From contig NC_136000.1 of NCBI RefSeq assembly GCF_048128805.1, positions 14,354,854 through 14,418,853 on the forward strand: DNA of 64,000 nt, given 5' to 3'. The stretch comes from Centroberyx gerrardi. Lineage: Eukaryota > Chordata > Actinopteri > Beryciformes > Berycidae. The position numbers and the translations under genes are program-made. Shown here one piece after another: positions 1 to 12,600 of the stretch. Below the pieces are notes generated by a model. The model was given only the letters and a program-made list of their open reading frames with translations. It was not told the origin of the DNA and did not search any database. Numbering within the stretch: position 1 is the first letter of the stretch; every line of letters starts with the position of its first letter.

Positions 1-644
1 CTTTATCTGCAAACAGACCAAACTGTGAACATAGTTTTGACAGCAACAAGTAGCTACACACATTTTCGTTTTAACAGTCATCTTCTACTGGCATCAAAAG
101 TTCTTTATCATTCAGTTTGAGTGATTATGGGTGAGTGGTTATACTCATATTTTTATATATATCTATATATACCTATATATACTGCGCATATTTCATATCT
201 ATTTTCTGCACAGTTTTTTCTGTGGACATATGTCTGCACGAGTCAACATATATGAGATTTTTCCTGTCATGTGTGTTTATACTAACTTATATTTACAGTA
301 CTTAGGCCACTCTGAAAAATTCAAATGAAAAATTCAAATGAAACCCATTTACCTGAGCAGTAAGTGTTTATTTGTGTTGAAATTGTCAGCAGTATATGTT
401 TACATAAACCTACAATTGTTTACATTCTGTTTTATTGCTGTTATTGTCTTATTATTTGTACTATTCCTATCATTTCTACTGTATTTATTGCCTAGTTTAT
501 ATTCTCTGTGTGTGCTTATATTCTTTTTTTTTTCATTTTCCTGCTGAATCCTATTACTTGTTCTGCTGCAAAGGCCTAATTTCAGCACAGGGATCAATAC
601 AGTTTAATCTTATCTTATCTTTAATTTAGAGAACTGAAGCCCAC
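1..644 (-). other. MAN2C1: Intron 13 of MAN2C1, running off the left edge
   Basis: The sequence left of the exon-13 donor (CAG then gtgggc on the minus strand) holds no further MAN2C1 exon that I can recognise. The next expected peptide begins with an I-K-K-G-N-like motif and must lie outside the window. The stretch is AT-rich, with a TA-rich run near 150-180 and a pyrimidine tract near 520-540. I see no other gene in it. Confidence 0.7.
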
Positions 645-3600
645 CTGTGCCTGTGTGGTGTACGTGCCGTTGTGCAGCTCTAGGAAGAGCTCTCCAGTCC
701 AGGTACACAGCAAAGCTGAGTCAGTGTGAAGCTGAGAGAAAAGCCTGTCAGGAACAGACATTTGGACCCTGGGAAACATGGACAAAGATGGAAGGGAGGT
801 GACCAATGACGTCCTTCAGTTTGACTGCAGTATGACTGTAATAAGTAGCATAATAAAACAATGCCACAATGACATGACTAGGCATCACTCATATCCTCTT
901 GTATTTAACAAACGCATAGTAGTCTACAACATACGTGCTACTATGCTTGTTTGAAACGTGCGTCATAGGGGAATCACACTGTGTAGGACAAAGTAAATAT
1001 AACAGTCATAAGATAACAGTCTTGACTAATTCATTGCAGGGAAGTCTTTCCGGTGTAGTTTTTATGTTTAGATTGGGCATGGTCAGTGTTACTGATGGTT
1101 GCTGATTCAAACTGTGAGACAGGAACTGACTTGGGAAGTCCATCTGTGTCCTGGACTCTCTTAAGTCTGTCTAGCATCAGCTGTGTGGGTCCACCGCCGC
1201 CATCACCGAAACCAAACAAAGCTGCACTGTGATTGGCTCTGCCTTTGTCTTTGTTGTTCTTCACAGTGTTGACCAACTGGGGGCAGAGGAAAAAGCCAGA
1301 GGAATGAGAGCGTTGTAAACGATTCCCTCGCAGACTTTACATTTACGTAATCCTTTACATAATATGCGTATTAGAAAGCAAACTCACATCTTCAACCTTG
1401 CCCTTCATCTCGTATGAATTTCCGGGCGGGAAATGAGTTAGGACCTGGGAGCCGTCCAGACCCTCCCAGAAAAATGTGTTGTGCTTCAGGAGAGAAAAGA
1501 ACAAAAACATGCACTTCTCAATCCTCAAAAAACAGGTGCTGAATGAAATCCAAATAATGAAGCACAACAGAGTCTGCACACTGTACAAAAACTCCCAAAG
1601 CATTAAACAGTGTGCAGACTCTCTCTGTTGTGCTTCAGGAAAGAGAAATAGTCAATAGAAAATCAAAATTGTTAATTTTTACGTAGATCTACTGTGGCTG
1701 GTGTGGGGGCAGTTACTTACAGGGAATGTGTTCACCAGGTTCCAGCTGAGTTTTTGTGTCAGGAATTGGGAAATACCACTGCCCTGCATTATTTGAGGAA
1801 GTTGGGCAGAGTAGCCAAAGGTATCTGGCAGCCAGAACTAATGAGCACAGAGAAAAGATCCTTACACAATACATTCATAAAAACAAAGTTGCTACAAATG
1901 TAGCAGACATATCATATGGAAGTCAACACACGTTAGGGAGATCTAGTGTTTTATGAATCCCTACCTCTTTGCAATAGATTCCGAACTCTTTGTGAAAGAA
2001 GCGCTGGCCTTCCAGAAACTGCCTGACCATGGACTCACCTGAAGGCAGATTTCCATCCTGATAGGCAAACATTAAGTTAGTTCATCTTAACATGCACAAA
2101 ATTGGCACATCACATGTTTCTAAAAAGGATTGTATGGCAACAGGCCCATTATAGGGCACAATATGCAGTTCAAATCATGAGGTACAAGAAATAAGACAGA
2201 TCATGCTTGCCATTTCCACCCATGTGCCTCCAACTGGAATGAACTGGCCCTTCTTGACGTAATGCTGAATCTGGGAGAAGAGTCCTGGGTACCAGCTTTT
2301 TACCCACTGGAACTGTTGGGCCTGCACAAAGACCAAAGGGGTCAAATTTGAACTGGACTCTTCTGGTCTGCAGAAACTAAAATCGTACACTGATCAGATG
2401 AACTGTATTTGTGGGGAATTACCTGAGAGCAAGTGAACACAAACTCTGGGTTCTTCTCCATCAGACGGATCACTGTCACCCAGCTTCGACCACATTTGCG
2501 AATGGTCTCTTCATAGGGCCACAGCCAGGCTGGGGATACAGGATCAGAATTATTTACTCATTTGTCAAACATGGGAATATCACAAGACTGTATGTGCACT
2601 GTCTGTTGGTTTCCCATTTCAATGATAAACCTGAGACCTGAGTCTATGTGGCAGTGGCCCATGGCGTGGACGATGTGCTGGCTTTGTCCATTCCGCTGGC
2701 TGAAGAACTTGTGAGCCAGACTGCGCGCTTTGGGAAAAGAGCTGGGATTGGCTGGGTCACAGAGGTTCACCATCTCATTGACAGTGAAGAGAGCCTGGTA
2801 GCCTCGCTGCTCTCCCTCCCCCAGTTGCTGTGAAGAAGGAAGATATAATTAACATAAGCTGAACGTTCGCCTTTAGCAGCTTTCCATTTGCACAGTAAAA
2901 TAATGTATCAACATACGTCATTCTCTTATGAGCGTACCTTTACAATGTCAATCAGCATCTCGAAATCAGTCAGCAGCTCCCTTACGTCCCGGTTGAACAC
3001 CACCAGCTCAGCCTTCTGCACAGAATACTTCCTGCTAGGATCTGGGGCTGCAATCATGGACCCTTGACCAGCTCCAAAAAGTCCATTACAGGCCAGCTCC
3101 ACATAAAGGGTGACACTGAAGACCAAGGGACAATAAATAAATGAAATGCATATTTGAGCAGTTGCAAGCTGGGCCAAAAGTTCGATAAGCTAAGATGGTT
3201 ACAGTAAAGCAGCAAAGTACTCATGCTCATAGTTGACTGACCTATGTGGCTCCTCATCTTTCAGACTGTCGGTCAGGATGTAACTGGTCTTTTCACCCTC
3301 TTTAGTCAGCCCCTACAAGTAAATATTATACATCCCAGTGAAATCTAGAGATGGAAAACACTTCGTAGCAGCATAGAACGCAAGTGATTTCAATCTAGCA
3401 CATAGGTGTCATTTACACTGGGGACACTGGGGACGCTAGGGACACTTTTTGAAATGGCCGATTTTGTCCCCATCACTTTTTAAAAGCATAATTTGTTAAA
3501 AATGTTCTGAAAAATAGCTTGCACCAAGAAATGTTAACTAACAAATGAGAACGCTTTGAGAAAAGTTTATTTGCACAATAAGAAAACATACAATGCAATG

Positions 3601-5436
3601 TAAATATAGAAGAAACAAATGCGCATTGTCCAAAAAAAGTAACGTAAGCTTAAAAAAAAAAAATCCATGTAGTTTGTTCTACATTTCACATTATTTGCAC
3701 ACAGCCAGTTCTCAAATGGACCTCCATGGCACCTGCTGTGGCTGCAATTGCAAAGTCTCTATTAAACATACCAGCATTTCATTCCGCTCACGTGTGGTGG
3801 ACACTTTACTTAGAGATGAAATTATTTGTTGAGGTGAACAGTTTTTACAGGGAAGAGGAAGAGGGAGAGAGCCACTGGAGGAAAAAAGGAGATTGAAGAG
3901 CAGGAGAGGGCATAGGTGTCATTTACACTGGGGACACCGATTCTAAAATGACCCAAAAACGTGCATGCGCCGATCAGTAACTTTAACAAATTCACAGACA
4001 CAGTTTCTTCTTGTCCAAGTTTTCCGTTCTCTCTCTGTGAACCTGACAAACAGCCACGCTGTTGAGTCGGGTTTGTGACATTGAAGAGCGAAGCCAGGTC
4101 TTCATGCACTGGTGCTTTCTACAGTAGATGTGATATTGGCATTGTTCGATTGACATGGTGTTGCAGCTGTGGATGTGATGCATATGGATGACTGTATTTT
4201 CGAGTATTTTCGTATTGTCGACTCTGTAGTACCCTAGGCTATGCCCTTTTGATGCGCTGTTATTATCTACTATGACCATACTGATCCCCCCCATTACATT
4301 GCCTAAAATCGCATATGTTGAAGACCGTTTAAAAAATGTTTTTTCATCTGAGCCCTTGTGTCCCCACCACTTTTCAACACAAAGTGACGCCCTTGATCTA
4401 GCATGAGGGGGAAAAAAGAGTCAGCATGACGCAGTAGGAGTTGACACTAAGGCCATGTCAGCAGATGTTACCTGCACCGGCTGCTCGTCTCGCCAAACCA
4501 TTGCTTCCCCATCGCTCTCCCACAGGAGATGAACCTCCTTCCCTCTCCAGGACTCGGGGATTTCCAGGGCCACTTTGAACCAGGAAGTCCACCATCTGAA
4601 TAAGCATCGAGCCCTTAGTTAGGTTATTGGCCAGATCTGAGGGAATGATTTTTCAAAGAGAGGGCTATAAAATATATGATGTTATTACTTACGTCGGTCC
4701 AAAGGTATCACCGACTTTATAAGGCGCAAAGTTCTGCTCGGCAGCCTCGGCGAATGGGATCCGTTTGGAGGACAGGAATGAGGTGAGGGATTCAAGTGGA
4801 TAAGAGTCTCCATACAGTCTGCAAGGAATAATCACCCAAAAACTGTCTTAACACTGCAAAGTACCACTCACACTGACTGCGCTCAGAGCAGACCAATGTC
4901 CAAGTCACAGTGTCTGCAAATAAACTATATGAGCAGATGAGCAAATACTCTGTGTGATATGAACAGTCTGTTAGCCCTTATGAAAAAGAACTAGAGTAAT
5001 CCTATAATCAATTTTAGGAATACTACATAAAATAAATCCCTATAGGAATAGACTATAGTGATACCACAGGAGATAGAAAATACCATTATCTACCCATAGA
5101 GACACTACAACTCCCTATAGGAATATTACAGTGATTTTTGTTGGGGTTTTCATTCACACTTCCTTGATAGCAGATTGGTGTCCAGCTCTCAACTCTGCAG
5201 AGCATCTATGTGAACAGCATGATGTTCAAGCGTGATACAGTATTATATAGTAACTTAAACAGGCGGACTGCACCAGAAATACATCTTTTCAAGGCCTGCA
5301 TCACCATCCAGTTTTGTGAATGACAGAAGCCTTACCGTCCTCTGAGATTGCAGTCTGTAAAATAAATATCTGATATGAATTTCTCTGCTCTCTCCAGAAG
5401 AGTCCGCCTGTTCTTCAGCACGGGCTGGTGATACAT
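645..5436 (-). CDS. MAN2C1: Alpha-mannosidase class 2C member 1, N-terminal 528 residues (partial gene)
   Basis: This is a cytosolic glycoside hydrolase family 38 enzyme that trims free oligomannose glycans. Minus-strand coding exons are 5336-5436, 4693-4818, 4472-4595, 3242-3312, 2938-3115, 2638-2827, 2423-2529, 2211-2321, 1965-2057, 1721-1837, 1388-1483, 1131-1276 and 645-768. Their lengths keep one frame through 528 codons. The metal-site motif GHCHIDSAWLWP spans exons 6-7 (H260 and D262). The nucleophile motif [10 protein letters not shown] is in exon 10 (D372), and [10 protein letters not shown] is in exon 12. The numbering agrees with the human enzyme as I remember it. The start ATG opens [20 protein letters not shown], and no signal peptide is visible. 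The C-terminal half, with the remaining metal ligand, is off the left edge. Intron 8 uses a GC donor, and intron 3 contains a hAT-like insertion. Identification is secure. Confidence 0.94.
2058..2210 (-). other. MAN2C1: GC-AG intron (MAN2C1 intron 8)
   Basis: Exon 8 must end after the codons for G-G-T-W-V-E-M, where the minus strand reads GAAATG then gcaagc. The next exon starts after ctatcag with GATGGAAATCTGCC, encoding D-G-N-L-P. Both boundaries are phase 0 and there is no GT near the donor. The intron therefore appears to use the rarer GC donor class. Confidence 0.8.
3401..4395. mobile_element. hAT-like non-autonomous DNA element in MAN2C1 intron 3
   Basis: The element is flanked by an 8-bp direct repeat, atctagca, at 3393-3400 and 4396-4403. 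Its ends are imperfect inverted repeats: the left end begins cataggtgtcattt, and the reverse complement of the right end begins caagggcgtcacttt. Both continue into a ggggacac motif. A second copy of the left-end sequence lies at about 3911, which suggests a nested or rearranged structure. No long transposase frame is present. The 8-bp duplication and CA-rich termini fit the hAT superfamily. Confidence 0.72.
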
Positions 5437-7437
5437 GACAACTTAACGCTACACCTGACAAACAACACCTGGCGGTCTGCAAGACTTCTTTTATACCGGC
5501 GACACTCAAACCTACACGACCCTGCAGAGAGACCCGGAAGCAGAACTTACTGTTATTGTACTTACAGAATATGGCCGCTAGATGTCAGTGTTGCTAAATG
5601 GCAACCGTCCCCAGCAGAGGAGAAGAGAAGAAAGAAGATGCTGTTCAGTGGGTAGGACTGAAAATGTAACGATGTAATAGGTGATACATTCCTTTTATTA
5701 TATGTATTATTATTGTTCAATCAAGAGAAGAAGCTGTGATAACCAAAAGGTCTGCTAAAGTATGACTACCAGTTATACCAACTGGACTGTTAAGCAATTC
5801 TGTTACGTGCTGGACAAAAAGGTGAAGCCATTTAGAAGTGTTTACTTTTCACAGATGCTCTTAGAATTAGAAAAAAAAAATACAATCAAAACAGAGATTC
5901 TTTTTATAACACCTTAATACTTTAATGTTCGATTCTGCATGAAAGCAGTTATTTACAGTCATTTTACACAAAGTGACATTTGAGAAACAGTACAATGGGT
6001 CTACAATCTCACAAATAACTGCATTTACAAAGCAAAAAGTCAGTCCACACAAATACAGTTCTCAAGGCCATCATATTGTAACACATGCCTACTGGGATTT
6101 TGTTTTTTTTATTGTGACACTACATATGGCAACGTGATATTAGCAGTAAATTGAGGCCACAAGCAGCAATGACTAGGCAAAATGCTGTTAATGTTGGGGG
6201 ATATGGTAGATAACACTTTGTAGAGGAATAAGCGCTACAGCCAAGACTTAATTGTAGGGAAACACTCAGCCTGTACTTCTCCTGACCAGGTATGCTCTCA
6301 TAAAAAAACAAACATTGGCATTTCCTCATTTTGCTAGATAGCCGGTTTAATCACTTTAGAGAGTCTATAAGCGAGGTCTTAAAGGTGTTATCCTCTGCTA
6401 CACCATGTGCATGCAGTCACATGGAAAATGAATCAAGTAACATCAAAATATGATCCAAGAAGTCTGTATGAATACATCGACAACAGAAGAAATAGTTATT
6501 AATGTCCATCCTCATGGTGAACCCCATGAGGATAAAGTGATATGTTCACTGCACAGCGGTCCTGTGGTCGACTGTATAGGCTAGAGTCTATCTGAGCGGC
6601 TGACAGGAGTGCTGGGGAGTTAGTCTTGTGATCGGAGTGGCCGAGGGGTTAGGGGTCAGCCCACGTGCAGCCCGGAGAAACAAAAGCCTTTTTCTCAGCA
6701 TTATTCACAGGGAAGGAACTGTGTGGTTCTGTGTTTGAATGGAGCTAAGCGCCCTTTTATTATAAAATCCATAGAGCAGCTCTAAGTACAGGGTTGGCAA
6801 AGCTGTGGTATAGCCCATCCCTCTCAGGCCACCCTACCATCAGTGGATGTCTGTCGACTCCTATCCCCCTATTGTTTGGACTGCGGTTGTGCTTTCCACC
6901 ATGTCTGGACAGCCTGAGGGAACAGATGCCACGGTCAGACTTGACCTGAGCGTCTCACCAGCTCAGCTCTGGCCATACTGTGCATGCCTAGAAGCTTCTG
7001 CGTGGAGCTGCTGTCCATGTGAAACTCAACACACCATGTCAGATAAATGAGGGGGACTTAAGAGAGGACAGCTGCTCCTCTTGCTCAAAGGAAATAGTCA
7101 CACAGCATGAAAACACCCTTTTCAACATCCAACATGGAGGCCTAGCATGTTCTGCCTGCCACAACAGCAAAATGAAAAGGAAGTCCAACCGTATTGTGGC
7201 TGGAGAAAAATAGCCGGCTTCCCAAAACATCAGAGCTGCATGCAAACTTTATCTTGTGATCTAGTTAATCCCCATGCCTCCATAGATGTCCAAACTGACC
7301 TACAGTATATGACAAGTTCAGAAACACAAATACAGGATGAGTTATGCCTAAAGACACTGGTCTCAGTAGGATGTTGAAGGTTCATTATAGTCTCTCTTCT
7401 GTTGGAGTTCCTTTGAAACGAGGTGCAGCATGATGAG
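5437..7437. other. MAN2C1 upstream region and CA12 3' untranslated region
   Basis: This gap separates the MAN2C1 start codon from the CA12 stop codon, with both genes on the minus strand. It should contain the MAN2C1 promoter and the CA12 3'UTR. Minus-strand AATAAA motifs occur at about 5694-5699, 6109 and 6756-6761, and any of them could serve CA12. Open frames here are short and show no recognisable protein. Confidence 0.5.
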
Positions 7438-9578
7438 CTATACTCTTGAGCCGTACTCGTCTGTCTCTCCAATGTTGTATCCAACACCTTTACTCTTGTC
7501 CTGGTTGGCACCAGATCTAAGGAGTAAAAGGTTTGCATATGCATTCATAATTGAATTCTTTCTTTTTTTCTTACAATTTTCAATCTGAAATGAAGTCTTC
7601 TCCCTGAAATTGTAGCATATAATATTTGATATAATTTTCTAAAAAAGGAGGTTGGGAAGGAGAGAAGATGAGACAGCAGCTCAGCCTCTCACCTCTGAAA
7701 GTGGTTTGTGCATCATTACCATGAGGACATGAGAGGGGAAGTGATGTCCACTTCAGCACATTTTACCAGTGGAGTGCATCCAGGTCCGACCCTTGTGGCT
7801 GTGGTCTCTGTTTATATGCTCCCTCTTATTCATAGATTGTATCTAATAGACATTATTTTTCTTTTCATCAGATGACATTTAGCTGCATTTATTTGTTGAA
7901 TGCAACCATTTATGAAGCCTTTGCATTCCTAAACATTGTATGGCAGAAACTGAAGGTTGGATGTCTGAAAATGTCTTAAACTTAATGACAGTAAATCTGA
8001 GATTGGGCCTTTGGTCATCTTAGTAACCTGAAAATATAAAACCTACTGGTGGAAATGTGGGTGTTGTTTTTTTTTGTTCCATGAAAAATATTTTAAAAGG
8101 CCTCTTTTAGAATTTGTTAAACTGTTTTTTAAAACTTTTTTTTTTTTTTTTTAATAACTATTACATTTTTTAAAATTATTATTTTCCCCATTTAGAGAAT
8201 GTCAGTCATGCCTTTCTTTTATCTTGCCTTAACTATTTTAAAACTTTCATTTCTTCTAGCTTTTAGCAGTTAGACCTTTAGAATCATAACTACACATAAC
8301 TACACACTATACATGGAGATTATATACTGTACATACATTTTCATCCTCTCCACATTGGCTTCCAGTTGAATTTAGGAGTAATTTAGTTGGTAGAGCATAG
8401 AACTACCACTGGAGATTCCTTTACGTGTTTGATTCCTACTGGGGCCACCCATACTAAAAACTGTACAAAAATATAGCTGTGTGGTTTGGATAAAAATGTC
8501 CACCATATAGCATGTGTTATGTATGTTGTGCATAATTTTCTTGATTGATTTCTGAGCTGAGCTGCTTAGCAGGCCTGAATGGAGCCCAGCATGATCAGTC
8601 ATCCCTTTTCATCAATAGTTCATGCCTGCTGATTTACATTGCTTTGGTTTAAAAAGGCTAACACACTATTACTTTGTTTGAAAATACACAAATAAAATTA
8701 TGATTATGATCATTATCTATTACACCCTCCTTGAAAGTTTGTTCCCTCAAAAAGTAAATTCTCTAAATCTATTCTTGACTGTATACTATATAAAATCTGT
8801 GTTAGTCACACAACAATCCAAACCACAGAAAATATAGAGCTGCTCTTTTATAGAAAACCACAATTACACAAGATGTGCTTTTGATTTAAACGATGTCACA
8901 CTGTCTAGTGGGACTGAGTGGGACGAGTGACTGTACATTCCCACCAAACCCAGCTAATGAGGACACCATCCCCATAAACTTCATCATTCTTTTTCCAACA
9001 GTCTGAATGTCAGATTTATGGTTCACTTACGTCTGGACATTTTCTTGAAATACCCTCTGCAATTGTCCACTTTATATATATCTTGCCCCCCAAAATACAT
9101 CATGGACAGCTCTCAGTTCGCACTACCACTGAAACATATGGCTTCATCAGTGTTGTCCTCTAAACTTCAATGACTTCATTTCTGGGAAATCCCCACACAT
9201 ACAAAATAATAACAGAAGTTTACAAATAGTAGGTAAACACGTCAGGTTCCAGTCCTCAGTCAATTCTCAAGTGCCAGTTAACTTTTAACTTAAGTCTTGA
9301 TGATGAAATCCATCCGGTTTATCAGCTGTGAGTTTTTTTTTAAACAATTTTACTTATTTTAACAATCCTTTTAATATTATGGGCACAGTGTGATTCAACA
9401 AGCACAAATGTGAACTTGTGTTGTTTTTTCCCTTTACCTACCTTTTTTGCTTTAATAGACAGCATATTAAAGAGACAATGAGAACAAGTCCCAGTGCAGA
9501 GGCCGCCACTATGGAAACCAGTACACCTGCAAAGCATGGGAGCAATAGAAGCATAATATATAAAGTTATAGTGTAGTG

Positions 9579-9639
<61 letters not shown>

Positions 9640-12600
9640 TTTCAAATTTTGAGTGTGGGAACAATTATGTCAGTTGATTAGAGAGAAGAACAATCAACAA
9701 AACAGTGATGCAAACCCAGAAAAATCCAAATGTTAAGCCATGGTTAAAATATTTCAGTGGTTTTAGAAATACTTGCTGGGTCTTCCCAGTGTGAACTTTT
9801 TACACTAATATCTGACCTCATTTATATTCTAAAATATTTACCAACATTGTGTCATACTCCATTAGATACACACATGTATCCATTGATAGTTTAGTTTGCT
9901 AATTGATAGGCTTGATATTTTGAGGCCAATGATTTTAGACATTGTACTTATTTTTCTTTTCCTTTACATTTAAAATCTAGTTTTCTGATTCCACTGAGTC
10001 AACATGGAGGCACACAGAGATAGAAAAGGTCATTTTAACTTGTTAAAACCCCACAAAGGTAAACAAAGTGTTAGTAGCCTACAGACTACTATGCAGAAAG
10101 TGAGAATCACATGATGCTGGAAAAATATGACATGAAGCTGTCATGGAGAGGACAACATGCAACAACAGGTAAGCTGTAAATGTACAAAATACTCAAAAGC
10201 AACATACCGAGGGTCATCCAAGATTGGTCAGCTTAGTAAAGAAGAAAAAGAGAGGAAAAACAAAGTGAAAATGAAAGTCATAGAGGAAAAGACACCTCAG
10301 ATACGGTTCCATCATAGGAGGAAGAGTGAAAAGGAAAAGGATCATCACAGGCAAAAAAAAGACAAAAAAATTAATTACTGTTAATAACTGCAAGGTCTTC
10401 TTTACGACAGACAGTTCTTTAAATAACACCAGCTGTCAGATTTCACGGTTAACACTCTCATCATGAAGTTAGAACCAATATTGTATGAATGGTTACACAG
10501 CTGTATTTGGTGGTGCAGGTTCTGCTCCCTGTATGAATCCAAACAGCATCCTCATCCCTAACTGCCTCCTCACAGAGAGAGTTGTCCAGTCATCCCTGGA
10601 CCTGCTCATGTTTACTATTACACAGAAACCATCACACCTGTTCTCAAAAAAAAACAAACACTTTTCACCAGTGATGTAGAGAAGGGAAAACCCACCTCAA
10701 CTCAGTTCACCACCCACCTTTTAATGGAGTTTACCCACCTTGTTAGGCTGAAATAGATCTTCATGACACACATTTGTAGTACACATCATGCAATATAGTA
10801 TTAAACTGATGTAAGTGACAGGGAGACAGACTTTCCAGAAAAAAATAACTTAAAATATAGTACTTTTTGCGTATAATTGTCGTTGTTGTTTCCTTATGAT
10901 GATCACCAGCTGAAGGTCACTGTTTTTCCACTGTTTTATTTACCAGTACATCACCGCTTGTCACGAAGTCCTAACTAACTCCATACCTCCAGACACCCAA
11001 ACAAACAACCTCCACTTCCTCCTCAAATTGCTCCTTCTCACTCCTGCACCGTTTTCAGCTTAGGTTTAACAAACAACACGGCACAGAGCACGTGCCAGCT
11101 GGTGTGATAAATAACCTCCTGATGGTTGGTGTCTCTCATTACATGAGTATTTTCATCTATTTACCCCAGAGTCCAACTTTCAAAGCCAATTTTCACCAAG
11201 TGGAAACCATAAACAGGATCATATCCACCACATCAACTGCTGCCTTTGGTTTCCCCCAAGGCTTGGTCCTTTGCTTCCTTCTGTTCTGTATCTGCTCCCT
11301 TATGGCCATATAAGAGCCACAGTCCAAAGCTCCCATCATCCCTAACAAACCAAAGAGTTTGTCCTCCGTAGTCTGAAACAAATCTGATGATGCAGTATTG
11401 GTAGCTGCCTCCCTTCATGCTCCAAACTTGGGATTACTCCCCATCAGCACCATGTCTTCAACTGCCCTCCTTTCACCTCAGGAACATTGCTTTCATTTGT
11501 CCTTTCTTCTTCATTTCTGATGCCAAATGCCTTATCCACCTATTAATTACCTTTTGTCTAGATAATTGCAGCTTCATGCTCCACGGTTCCTTACAATTAT
11601 GGAGCAGGTTACTGTCATTTTCAATTCTGCTCCTCATATTCACCACCTCTTGCCGGCGCATCACCACCAAGCACCTCCAACCTCTTCACCTGATGCTTTT
11701 TTAGAAGTTAACCATCAAAATCCTCCCCTTTATTTTCAAAACTTCAAGCTCAACACCCCACTGCTTCTACACATATAATAATTCCTTATTCTTAGATAAT
11801 ACTTGAATGTGCGAGTGAGTGTCTGTCTATTTGTGTTAGTCCTATGATGGACTGGCAACCTGTCCAGGGTGTTTCCCAATGCATGCTGGGATAGGCTCCA
11901 GCCCACTGTGACCCTGAAAAGGATTAAATGGGGAAAGGAAATTAATGAATTAATAATAATAAGCGTTATACAAGTTCAGAGTAAAAGGTATAGATCGAGG
12001 ATTGAAAAAAATCTGCCATGTATGCTTCATGTGTAATGCTTTTATTCAAAACAGTGCCATGTCTAGCGATTTCCTGACTTATTTCAAATGGCGTTTAGAA
12101 AAGCAGCACAAATTGTAACAGCACCAGGGATGTTTAAATGCTTAAGCTCTCACAAAGTCTTCTGGTTTAGCTGTAGCTTTCTCCACTGTGCAAGACAATA
12201 ACCACAATTGCTACAGCATAGGACTACAATTACCATACTATAGGCCTAAACTTTCCAAATAAAACTCTAAATATTTCCTTGCCAGGCAGTCTCTTGTCTT
12301 TGTGTTTCATGTAGCTCTACGCATATAAATTTCCAGGCACAAGATGCTAATGCTTAAAAGAATTCTGCCTTTGTCGTAGGCATCATGGTAAGTTTATAGG
12401 AAAGCAGTTTTCAGCTGGGCAAAACTCTCCAAGGAGAACAAATGTCCATTGTGAGATAGTAGCCTCATTCATCATTTTGACAAAAAGAATCTCCCTGACA
12501 CAAATGTACATAATGCTTTTGCAATTCTAATTTGCATAGTATCTATCCATCATATTTTACTATACTGAGCAAAGTCATTGGTGATGACCATACCTCTTCA

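Noticed and set aside
6635..6690. tRNA-like stretch gtggccgaggggttaggggt
   Set aside because: It resembles the D-arm region of a Ser/Leu tRNA, but no complete cloverleaf or proper B-box follows. It is probably SINE debris.
9340..9645. 101-codon minus-strand frame with an H-T repeat
   Set aside because: It is a translation of the TG microsatellite. Only the part at 9442-9526 is coding, and in the frame of the CA12 membrane exon.
10157..10384. Lys/Glu-rich 75-codon plus-strand frame
   Set aside because: It comes from A-rich low-complexity intron sequence, with no recognisable domain or splice context.
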